Below are positions 1 to 5,358 of a stretch of DNA of 5,728 nt, one piece after another. Source of the stretch: Anaerolineae bacterium. GTDB taxonomy: Bacteria > Chloroflexota > Anaerolineae > UBA1429. Numbering within the stretch: position 1 is the stretch's first letter; each line of letters opens with the position of its first letter. Location of the stretch: assembly GCA_016928125.1 (NCBI GenBank), contig JAFGLK010000489.1, positions 1 to 5,728 on the forward strand, read 5' to 3'. The position numbers and the translations under genes are program-made. The notes beneath the pieces are model-generated. The model did not search any database. It was not told the origin of the DNA and saw only the letters and a program-made list of their open reading frames with translations.

Positions 1-85
1 TCCGGTGGGCTCCGCGGTCTTCAAAACCGTCTGAGGGGTGCTGCTGAAGCGGCCCTGGTGGGTTCGACTCCCACCCACTCCCGCC
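1..85 (+). tRNA. selC: tRNA-Sec (selenocysteine, anticodon TCA), 5' end cut by the window
   Basis: This RNA carries selenocysteine to recoded UGA codons. The anticodon TCA is at 21-23 in the loop CTTCAAA (19-25), closed by the stem 14-18/26-30 with one G-T pair. The D-loop CGGT (3-6) is 4 nt, as in E. coli tRNA-Sec, and the window starts inside the 5' strand of the D-stem. A long variable arm follows, with inner stem 40-44/49-53 and loop TGAA. The T-arm is GTGGG/CCCAC (58-62/70-74) around TTCGACT. The acceptor 3' strand is 75-82 (8 nt), giving the bacterial 8+5 acceptor/T-stem layout, with discriminator G83. Only CC (84-85) is encoded and T86 follows, so the terminal A must be added after transcription. 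About the first 14 nt are missing. Identification is firm because a UCA anticodon with a long variable arm and 8-bp acceptor is diagnostic. Confidence 0.95.
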
Positions 86-90
86 TGTTG

Positions 91-122
91 AGAGCGGCCT
101 TTGCGGAAGGGCCGCTTTTTCT
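91..122 (+). terminator. intrinsic terminator of tRNA-Sec
   Basis: A 10-bp stem pairs 93-102 with 107-116 (AGCGGCC against GGCCGCT, then T-G, T-A, T-A) around tetraloop GCGG. It is followed at once by a T-run (116-120). It lies 8 nt past the tRNA 3' end and should end the selC transcript. On the minus strand the same hairpin lacks a T-run, so it should not serve the convergent M81 operon. Confidence 0.9.
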
Positions 123-383
123 GTGGGTGAAGCCCATGCCGGGCAGCCAAGATGCCACGTGTGGCTCAATTGGCCAACCCTGATGCGCGGCAGGCCAGCT
201 TCGGTCTCATAGCCGCCCCAAAGACAGACGTTGCGACCGGCGAGCTAACCGAACAGGTCAGGCACTTGGCGTAAAGGGCTCGTCCAACTTGAAGGCATCG
301 TGCCAGCGCCTGGTCGCCTCGGTGGCCAGGACCTGACCCACGCGTCGCGTCTCGGCAAAGCCTCCTTCGTGCGCATAACCCAC
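123..383. other. intergenic stretch between tRNA-Sec and the convergent M81 gene; no convincing gene
   Basis: No open frame here has a good start, ribosome binding site and family-like sequence. The one thing that stands out is on the minus strand. Directly after the M81 stop TAG (384-386) the same frame stays open for 41 codons, to a TGA at 258-260, with plausible protein-like composition (for example HEGGFAETRR, then TEATRRWHDAF). I do not recognise it. It may be a remnant, a read-through tail or chance. No clear minus-strand terminator hairpin with a T-run was found. No integrase or direct repeat of the tRNA 3' end is visible, although tRNA-Sec genes can be integration sites. Confidence 0.5.
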
Positions 384-1868
384 CTACGGCCACCGCGTCT
401 CCTCGTCCAGCGGGTAGATCGGGCGTGCCACGCGCCGCCAGGGCAGCGATGCCAGGTCGGGCGTGGAGGCGCCGGGCGCGTCGATGAGCATGACCTCATC
501 GAAGAGCCCCTCGTACGCGGCGCGATAGCCCATGGGTGACTTGATCTGGATGATGCGCGCATCGGCGGGCTCCTCGCCCAGGCTACGGTAGAACTCGGGA
601 TGCCACTGTGACGCGGGCTCCTCGGAGACCGCCAGATGGATCCCATCATGGATCAGGACGACGGCCCGGCCGCGGTGCTGCGTGCTGCCGCGCGAGCCTC
701 CTGAACGAGGATGGAAGTCGCCATCCGAGATCAGCTTGACGTATCCCTCAAAGGGCACGGGGCGGTAGAAGGCCGTGCCCACCTTGCCGCCCACCCGAGC
801 CGTGATCCTGGAGCCCACACCCGCCTCGATCGCCTGGGCCACCACCTCGCGATCCACGATGTTGAGCAAAGCTACTTGCCCGAGCGGCACGGCGCGCAAC
901 ATGGCCTCCAGAATGGTGGTGCTGTCGCCCGTGGCGCCCGAGGGGGTCGAGTCGGCCGAATCACAAAAGATGACGGTGCCCGTCGGGCGTGCCAGGGCGC
1001 GCTGGATGGCCTCGTCGGGCGGGATGCGCTGCGGGATGAAACGGGCCCGACGCGCCCAGAATGCTTGTGCCAGCTCTTGCGCATGTCGCTCCGCGGCCGA
1101 CAGGTCCCCATCGGTGATGACCACCACGGCGCTGGCGACATCCGGCGTGTCCAGCCAGGCCTGCACCGGGTAGATGCCCGCGTGCAAGATGGCCCCACTC
1201 TGCTCGAGCTTGTGCACCATCTGGAGCACCTCGGCCAGAGGTCCCCATTGGTCGGTGCAGTTCTCCGAGGATGAGATCCAGGGCAGGCGCACCAGGGCCA
1301 TGGTCGGGCTGCTCTCGCCGGTCACGGCGCTGAGCAGCAGGCTGGCCGCCGTCTCGCCCGTCTCGTATTGGTCGATATGGGGTGTGGTGTGATAGCCGAT
1401 CAGCGCGGTCGCAGAGCGCGCCATCTGCTCGGTCACATTGGCATGCAGGTCGAGGGTGCCTGCGATGGGCGTCTTTTCGCCCACGATGGCGCGCACTTGG
1501 GCAAGCAGTTCTCCAGTGGCGTCGGGCGTCTCCTCAGCCATCATGGCGCCATGCAGCACCAGCAGCACGCCATCCACCGGCATGGCGGCGCGCAGACGCG
1601 CACAGAGATCGTTCAGCAGCGCGCGGAAGACCCCCTCGCGAATGGGCGCCGCGGCCAGGGCGCGGGCCGCCAGCAGCGGCACGACCTCACACTCGGGATG
1701 CCGACTGAGGACGCTCATGCCGCCCGAGATCTCAGAGCGGCGCGCCTCCCAGTGGGCCAGCATCTTGGGGCCATAGTCGAGCTGGCGCCTCTGGAAGTCG
1801 GCCAGATCGGTGGCGTGTGCGCAAAAGCAGTTGGCTTCGTGTGTATACGCGCCGAGGGCGATACGCAT
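384..1868 (-). CDS. M81 family metallohydrolase (MlrC-like)
   Basis: This 494-residue protein belongs to peptidase family M81, named after MlrC, the zinc enzyme that acts on linearised microcystin; most members have unknown substrates. It begins MRIALGAYTHEANCF, the typical family N-terminus. Likely zinc or catalytic residues are E11 in THEAN, H106 in LHGAM, D140 and H142 in TLDLHANV, and H160 or H164 in GYHTTPHIDQYETG; their spacing fits the family. The C-terminal domain carries DSADSTPSGATGDST (303-317), a variant of the usual D-x-x-DNPGGG-type motif, and ends in a normal RPIYPLD segment, so the gene looks complete. The ATG at 1868 is preferred over an upstream TTG at 1898 because GGAGG (1875-1879) sits 6 nt before it. 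No signal peptide is seen, so it is probably cytoplasmic. It is second in an operon, 30 nt after the SelA-like gene and in the same frame. The substrate is unknown. Confidence 0.88.
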   Translation of the reverse strand: MRIALGAYTHEANCFCAHATDLADFQRRQLDYGPKMLAHWEARRSEISGGMSVLSRHPECEVVPLLAARALAAAPIREGVFRALLNDLCARLRAAMPVDGVLLVLHGAMMAEETPDATGELLAQVRAIVGEKTPIAGTLDLHANVTEQMARSATALIGYHTTPHIDQYETGETAASLLLSAVTGESSPTMALVRLPWISSSENCTDQWGPLAEVLQMVHKLEQSGAILHAGIYPVQAWLDTPDVASAVVVITDGDLSAAERHAQELAQAFWARRARFIPQRIPPDEAIQRALARPTGTVIFCDSADSTPSGATGDSTTILEAMLRAVPLGQVALLNIVDREVVAQAIEAGVGSRITARVGGKVGTAFYRPVPFEGYVKLISDGDFHPRSGGSRGSTQHRGRAVVLIHDGIHLAVSEEPASQWHPEFYRSLGEEPADARIIQIKSPMGYRAAYEGLFDEVMLIDAPGASTPDLASLPWRRVARPIYPLDEETRWP

Positions 1869-1871
1869 GAT

Positions 1872-1879
1872 TCCCCTCC
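1872..1879 (-). promoter_or_regulatory. ribosome binding site that fixes the M81 start
   Basis: On the minus strand this reads GGAGGGGA, with 6 nt between GGAGG and ATG (1868). It supports independent initiation of the M81 protein at ATG 1868 rather than at TTG 1898, and argues against obligatory read-through from the upstream gene. Confidence 0.8.
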
Positions 1880-1898
1880 ATCTCAGACTCGGACGCAA

Positions 1899-3050
1899 TC
1901 ACTGCGCAGACTTCTCAGCGGATGACCGGGTCAGCAACGCATTGAGCCGCTCGGCGACCTCAGCTTCATCGCCATCCCGCATGGTGGCCGTGGAGATGAC
2001 AAGGGCCTCTTGCTCCACCCGTACCCAGATGCTGGGATCGCCATCGCGCAGTTCCGCAGAGAGTTGCTCGGCCGTACGACCCAGGGCAGCTTCATCCAGG
2101 ACGAGGCGCACGTCTGCCGAGGGATCATCGGCCAGGGAGACGCGCACCTGAGGTGTCCCTTGGAGCGCAGCCGCCAGGCGCTGCGCGCGTCGTCGGTAGC
2201 CATCCAAGCGGGCCGCGTGATCCATCGCGAACCACTCCTGCAGGGCGACCACCACGGCGATGATCTCCTGGCGATCCAGCTTCATCGGCCGTCCGATGGG
2301 GCGAGGTTCGTCCGTCTCAAAGGCCACAAAGCCGTGCTTGCTGGCAGCCTCCACCAGGTCGCGCCGGCCGCAGAGCAGCCCGGTCGAGTTGGGAGCGCCA
2401 AAGTATTTGGCCCCGTAGCAGACCAGGTCGGCGCCCATGGCCGGATAACGTTTCATTTCGTCGAGCGGGTAGACTTGGGTGGCTGCATCGACGATGACGG
2501 GCACACCATGGCGATGCCCAACCCGGATGACCTTTTCCAGAATCGCTGGCTTGGGACCCTCCCTGGAGGCCCACACCAGGATGGCCGCCGTTCCCTCGCC
2601 GATGGCCGCCTCGAGCTGTTCGGGCATGCGCTCGAGTGCGCCGCCAACATCGACGAGCCTAGCTCCCGGCACCGTGACGCAGCGGTCGTAACGGTAGAAT
2701 GGATGCTTCTGGCAGATGATCTCATGCTTCATACCCGTGACGTCGGGCAACTGCTCGATCCTGCGAGGATCATCGCCGGCGAGACAGGCCGCAGCGCCCA
2801 AGGCCAGAGCAGCGCAGCATCCCGACGTCACCAGGGCTGCCTCGGCTTCCAACAGGTCGGCGATGATGCGTCCCGAACGCTCGAGCAGCGCCTCCATGTC
2901 CACAAAGTAATGGTTGGCATCTTGCATGGCCGCCTGAACCCTGGGTGAGAGCATCGAGCCGCCCAGCCGCGTGAGCTGATACCCCGTCGCATTGATGGCC
3001 GGTCGGACGCCCAGATCGCCGTAAATGCTGCCCTCAGGCTCCTCTTTCAC
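1899..3050 (-). CDS. SelA-like PLP-dependent enzyme (COG1921; DgaE-type lyase rather than true SelA)
   Basis: A fold-type I PLP enzyme of the SelA-like family, 383 residues from a GTG start. Numbering from an alternative ATG at 3071 (390 aa), it shows a phosphate-binding loop VTSGCCAALAL (81-91), the PLP-nitrogen aspartate D195 in PVIVDAATQ, and the Schiff-base lysine K222 in CYGAKYFGAPNSTGLL. True SelA (seryl-tRNA-Sec selenium transferase) is about 460 residues with an extra N-terminal domain. This protein lacks it and starts near the core (YGDLGVRPAINATG), resembling D-glucosaminate-6-phosphate ammonia-lyase and related enzymes. It probably catalyses an elimination or deamination of a small amino compound; the substrate is unknown. 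GTG 3050 is chosen because AAGGAG (3059-3064) lies 8 nt upstream, whereas ATG 3071 has no good site. It is first in the operon with the M81 gene and divergent from the aminotransferase. Databases may label it selA because of the fold. Confidence 0.87.
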   Translation of the reverse strand: MKEEPEGSIYGDLGVRPAINATGYQLTRLGGSMLSPRVQAAMQDANHYFVDMEALLERSGRIIADLLEAEAALVTSGCCAALALGAAACLAGDDPRRIEQLPDVTGMKHEIICQKHPFYRYDRCVTVPGARLVDVGGALERMPEQLEAAIGEGTAAILVWASREGPKPAILEKVIRVGHRHGVPVIVDAATQVYPLDEMKRYPAMGADLVCYGAKYFGAPNSTGLLCGRRDLVEAASKHGFVAFETDEPRPIGRPMKLDRQEIIAVVVALQEWFAMDHAARLDGYRRRAQRLAAALQGTPQVRVSLADDPSADVRLVLDEAALGRTAEQLSAELRDGDPSIWVRVEQEALVISTATMRDGDEAEVAERLNALLTRSSAEKSAQ

Positions 3051-3058
3051 AGCATCTT

Positions 3059-3064
3059 CTCCTT
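3059..3064 (-). promoter_or_regulatory. ribosome binding site favouring the GTG start of the SelA-like gene
   Basis: The minus strand reads AAGGAG, then 8 nt, then GTG (3050-3048). The alternative ATG (3071-3069) lies upstream of this site and is preceded only by GCTGGGC, a poor match. Seven residues differ between the two starts. Confidence 0.6.
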
Positions 3065-3107
3065 GGTGCATGCCCAGCGTATGTCCGAGTTAGGGTTGCC
3101 ACACTCG

Positions 3108-3135
3108 ATTATGCCCCCTTTGTTGCGCTGCGCAA
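3108..3135 (-). promoter_or_regulatory. candidate sigma-70-type promoter of the SelA-like/M81 operon
   Basis: On the minus strand, TTGCGC (3135-3130) is followed after 16 nt by CATAAT (3113-3108). The -10 matches consensus at five of six positions and the -35 at three, so this is a moderate candidate. Transcription would start near 3101, giving a leader of about 50 nt. Its -35 overlaps the right half of the palindrome at 3123-3135, which would allow direct repression. Confidence 0.45.
3123..3135. promoter_or_regulatory. perfect palindrome, candidate operator shared by the divergent genes
   Basis: TTGCGC-T-GCGCAA is a perfect 6+6 inverted repeat around one base. It lies between the two divergent promoters. 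It overlaps the -35 of the minus-strand promoter and ends 22 bp before the -35 of the plus-strand promoter. That position suits a dimeric regulator controlling both units. The regulator gene is not in the window. Confidence 0.5.
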
Positions 3136-3157
3136 GTACTCGAGCGGCCTGGGCCGA

Positions 3158-3186
3158 TTGACCCCAAGCGCGAGCTACCTTATGAT
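3158..3186 (+). promoter_or_regulatory. sigma-70-type promoter of the class III aminotransferase
   Basis: TTGACC (3158-3163) and TATGAT (3181-3186) are separated by exactly 17 nt; each hexamer matches consensus at five of six positions. Transcription would begin near 3193 and leave a leader of about 95 nt before ATG 3288. Confidence 0.7.
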
Positions 3187-3287
3187 GTAGTTACCCTGTG
3201 ATGTGGAGACTCGAGCCCAAACTGCAGAGTCCTGGCAAGAGTCTGTAGCGCATGGCCAGACCATAGCAAGATCCCTGGAGGCATGAG

Positions 3288-4643
3288 ATGACCAGCACAG
3301 AGACGCAGACAGCCATTGTCCGCCGCGCCCGGCACACCCAGGCGCCAGTCGTCGACCGCGGCGAGGGTATCTACATCTATGATGTGGACGGCAACCGCTA
3401 TATCGACGGGTCGTCGGGCTCGTCGGTGGTGGTGAACATCGGGCATGGCGTGCAGAGCGTGGCCGATGCCATGTACGCACAGGCCAAGAAGATCAGCTTT
3501 GCCGCCACCCACGTGTTCACCAGCGAGCCGCTGCTCAAGCTGGGCGAGATAGTGGCTGAGCATGCGCCAGGAGCGATGCGCAATAACTGCCGCATCTGGC
3601 TCTCCAATACGGGCACGGATGCCGTGGACGATGCGGCCCGTCTGGCCCGGCAATACTATCTTGCCACCGGCAAGGGCACCAAGTATTTGGTCATCGGACG
3701 TTGGCAGGGCTTCCATGGCAACAACCTGGGCGTGGCGGGCTTTAGCGGGCACACCCTGCGTCGTCGTCTCTACTATCCAATGTATGTGCACACGCCGCAC
3801 ATCCCACCCGCCTACTGCTATCGCTGCCCGTTTGAGCTCAAGTACCCGGGATGTGACCTCAAGTGCGCGCGCTCTCTCGAGACTATGATCAACCAGACGG
3901 GCGAGGAGAATGTGGCCGCCTTCATCGCCGAGCCGGTGGTGGGCGCGGCTCTGGGCGCCGTGCCGGCCCCGGAGGGTTATTTTGAGGTGATCCGCGAGAT
4001 CTGCGCTCGACACGACGTGCTCTTTATCGCCGATGAGGTGATGACCGCCTGGGGACGGCTCGGTCGCTGGTTCGGCATCGAGGAATGGGGGGTCACGCCG
4101 GACATCATCGCCACGGCCAAGGGGATCAGCTCAGGCTACACGCCGCTGGCCGCGACGATCGCCAAGGAGGAGCTTTGGGGAGCAATCGAAGCGAGCGGCG
4201 CCTCCTTTATCGCCGGGCACACCATGAACGCGAATCCACTTTCTTGCGCGGTGGCCGTAGCCAATCTAGAGTATATGCAAGCCCAGGATATCCTGGCCAA
4301 CGCCCAGAGCGTAGGACCCTATCTGCTCGAACGCCTGCGCGACCTGCTCGATCTGGAGATCGTTGGCGATGCGCGCGGTCAGGGGCTGCTCTGCGGGATC
4401 GAGCTGGTGCGGGACAAGGCGAGCAAGGAGCCGTTCGATCCACAGCAGAGGGCCAGCCATGTGCTGGAGGAAGAGGCCTTGAAACGAGGCCTCGTCATCT
4501 ACGCCTGCACGGGCTGCATCGAGGGCGTGGCCGGGGACATGATGCTGGTGACGCCGCCGCTGATCATCACGCGTCCGCAGGTGGATGAGCTCGTCGGCAT
4601 CATGCGAGAGGCGATTCTCGCCACCCAAGCCCGGCTGCTATAG
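3288..4643 (+). CDS. class III PLP-dependent aminotransferase
   Basis: A 451-residue fold-type I aminotransferase of the class III (omega/ornithine-type) family, normal in length. Visible landmarks are the phosphate-binding SNTGTDAVDDAARLAR (106-121), the GFHG motif (141-144) that stacks on the cofactor, EP in IAEPVVGA (213-220), the PLP-nitrogen aspartate D249 in FIADEV, the Schiff-base lysine K278 in ATAKGISSGY, and HTMNANPLSCAVA (311-323). A four-cysteine segment, C177-x2-C180 and C189-x3-C193 (CYRCPFELKYPGCDLKC), matches a subgroup of these enzymes. It transfers an amino group from an amino acid, amine or amino acid-like donor to a keto acid; the donor cannot be assigned. The ATG has GGAGG (3277-3281) 6 nt upstream. 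It diverges from the SelA-like/M81 operon across a 237-bp control region, so it probably acts on the same compound class. No signal peptide; cytoplasmic. Confidence 0.93.
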   Translation: MTSTETQTAIVRRARHTQAPVVDRGEGIYIYDVDGNRYIDGSSGSSVVVNIGHGVQSVADAMYAQAKKISFAATHVFTSEPLLKLGEIVAEHAPGAMRNNCRIWLSNTGTDAVDDAARLARQYYLATGKGTKYLVIGRWQGFHGNNLGVAGFSGHTLRRRLYYPMYVHTPHIPPAYCYRCPFELKYPGCDLKCARSLETMINQTGEENVAAFIAEPVVGAALGAVPAPEGYFEVIREICARHDVLFIADEVMTAWGRLGRWFGIEEWGVTPDIIATAKGISSGYTPLAATIAKEELWGAIEASGASFIAGHTMNANPLSCAVAVANLEYMQAQDILANAQSVGPYLLERLRDLLDLEIVGDARGQGLLCGIELVRDKASKEPFDPQQRASHVLEEEALKRGLVIYACTGCIEGVAGDMMLVTPPLIITRPQVDELVGIMREAILATQARLL

Positions 4644-4695
4644 CGCCGCTGACCCGCGGCTCGTCGGGTTGGTCGCCGACCAGCTTGAGATGCAC
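4644..4695 (+). other. 3' flank of the aminotransferase gene with two small hairpins but no T-run
   Basis: ACCCG/CGGGT (4652-4656/4665-4669) forms one hairpin. TGGTC/GACCA (4670-4674/4678-4682, loop GCC) forms another right after it. Neither is followed by a run of T, so an intrinsic terminator is not supported. Some read-through into the next unit is possible, or termination is Rho-dependent. Confidence 0.35.
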
Positions 4696-4724
4696 TTGCC
4701 GACTGTCCATTCGTTATGTATAAT
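4696..4724 (+). promoter_or_regulatory. strong sigma-70-type promoter of the unknown protein/MFS unit
   Basis: TTGCCG (4696-4701), then 17 nt, then a perfect TATAAT (4719-4724). The surrounding bases are markedly AT-rich for this window. The start would be near 4731, directly at the foot of the structured leader. Confidence 0.72.
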
Positions 4725-4730
4725 AGACCA

Positions 4731-4867
4731 AAGGAACCTGCCGCGACGATGGTTTGCCCAAACGAATCGCGCGGGTGCCGGTGACATGGCAACTGGTGCT
4801 GATGCCGGCGCAGATGGGTGTCCTCGCCGGCAGGTTCTACGGTCTGGCTCCCCCTTGAGGAGGTCGC
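4731..4867 (+). promoter_or_regulatory. long structured 5' leader, candidate cis-regulatory RNA
   Basis: The leader of about 137 nt has a perfect long-range stem GAACCTGCCG (4734-4743) with CGGCAGGTTC (4828-4837), enclosing 84 nt. A rival hairpin pairs TGCCGGCG (4803-4810) with CGCCGGCA (4825-4832) and shares 4828-4832, so the two cannot form together. Inside, CCGGT/ACTGG (4778-4782/4792-4796) can pair, and CCGCG/CGCGG (4741-4745/4770-4774) forms the outer stem of another hairpin that also competes with the long-range stem. A short CTCC/GGAG hairpin (4848-4851/4859-4862) could cover the ribosome binding site. I could not match it to a known riboswitch class. The exact ends depend on the predicted promoter. 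Confidence 0.45.
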
Positions 4868-5287
4868 ATGAATCAGTATGAACAAGCCCTAGCTCAAGCT
4901 CACAAGAAGGGCTATCTGGTGACCGGCAACGGCAGCTCTTGGCTGGGCTGTGAGGTCAAATGGCGCCGGCACTGCACCGCTCGGGGCAAACCCACCGTGG
5001 TGGTCAGCCGCCGCACCAAGCTCGCCGACGTGTACATGTTTCTGCGCAACGTGCCTCACGCGGATATCTCTGACGAAGAGCTAGAAGGCATGTTGCAGGA
5101 TCTAGAGTGCGAGGATGTGACGGCGGGGCAGATCAACATCATCCGCGGACGTCGCGGCCGCCCGAATCTCTTTATCGGCCTCTCCGTGTCCGATATTCCT
5201 GTGGAAAGCGCGTTGGCCTTGGCCCCTGGCTTCTTGGACAAGGCGCAGGCCCTGGTTTCTAAGACGAAGGAGCGCGTCCAAGTCTGA
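4868..5287 (+). CDS. conserved-looking hypothetical protein, 139 residues, family not recognised
   Basis: I do not recognise the family. The protein is soluble-looking, with no signal peptide or membrane segment. Residues 1-15 look helical (MNQYEQALAQAHKKG). Residues 16-60 hold GYLVTGNGSSWLGCEV, a basic stretch KWRRHC and a likely strand PTVVVSRRTKLADVYMFL. Residues 67-84 are acidic (ISDEELEGMLQDLECED), 94-99 basic (GRRGRP), and a C-terminal helix ends in KTKERVQV. C28 and C36 lie 8 apart and C81 is alone; no classical zinc motif. Codon use matches the neighbours. The ATG follows a strong AGGAGG (4858-4863); GGAGG is only 4 nt from the ATG, while the overlapping GAGG (4857-4860) has a normal 7-nt gap. 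It has its own promoter and leader, and an MFS transporter follows after 71 bp. A nucleic acid- or ligand-binding role is only a guess. Confidence 0.82.
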   Translation: MNQYEQALAQAHKKGYLVTGNGSSWLGCEVKWRRHCTARGKPTVVVSRRTKLADVYMFLRNVPHADISDEELEGMLQDLECEDVTAGQINIIRGRRGRPNLFIGLSVSDIPVESALALAPGFLDKAQALVSKTKERVQV

Positions 5288-5358
5288 CGCATTCGCCGTC
5301 CAAAAGGCTGGGAAGCTTGTGCTGGGGAGCCCATCGCACGACCTCGAGGAGCCGCTGA

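Noticed and set aside
1..260. Genomic island attachment site at the tRNA-Sec 3' end
   Set aside because: No integrase gene, no repeat of the tRNA 3' end and no composition shift is visible in the window.
166..393. 75-codon minus-strand open frame in the intergenic region
   Set aside because: Low-complexity Arg/Ala/Gly-rich sequence that overlaps the M81 end and has no supported start.
384..1898. Extended M81 start at TTG 1898
   Set aside because: It would add ten residues not typical of the family. ATG 1868 has a strong ribosome binding site and begins at the conserved family N-terminus.
1838..1901. SECIS element just after the TGA of the SelA-like gene
   Set aside because: The only pairing found (CCGAG with CTCGG) closes a loop of about 30 nt with no compact upper stem, unlike known bacterial SECIS hairpins.
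2010..2948. 312-codon plus-strand open frame
   Set aside because: It lies fully antisense to the SelA-like gene, has no family-like sequence, and is an expected shadow in GC-rich DNA.
3180..4013. 277-codon minus-strand open frame
   Set aside because: It overlaps the aminotransferase gene and its promoter on the opposite strand; composition is typical of antisense translation.
4644..4695. Intrinsic terminator after the aminotransferase
   Set aside because: Two small hairpins are present but neither is followed by a T-run.
4585..4881. 98-codon plus-strand open frame bridging the 4644-4867 gap
   Set aside because: It starts inside the aminotransferase gene, runs through a perfect TATAAT promoter and the structured leader, overlaps the next gene start, and has no recognisable sequence or ribosome binding site.
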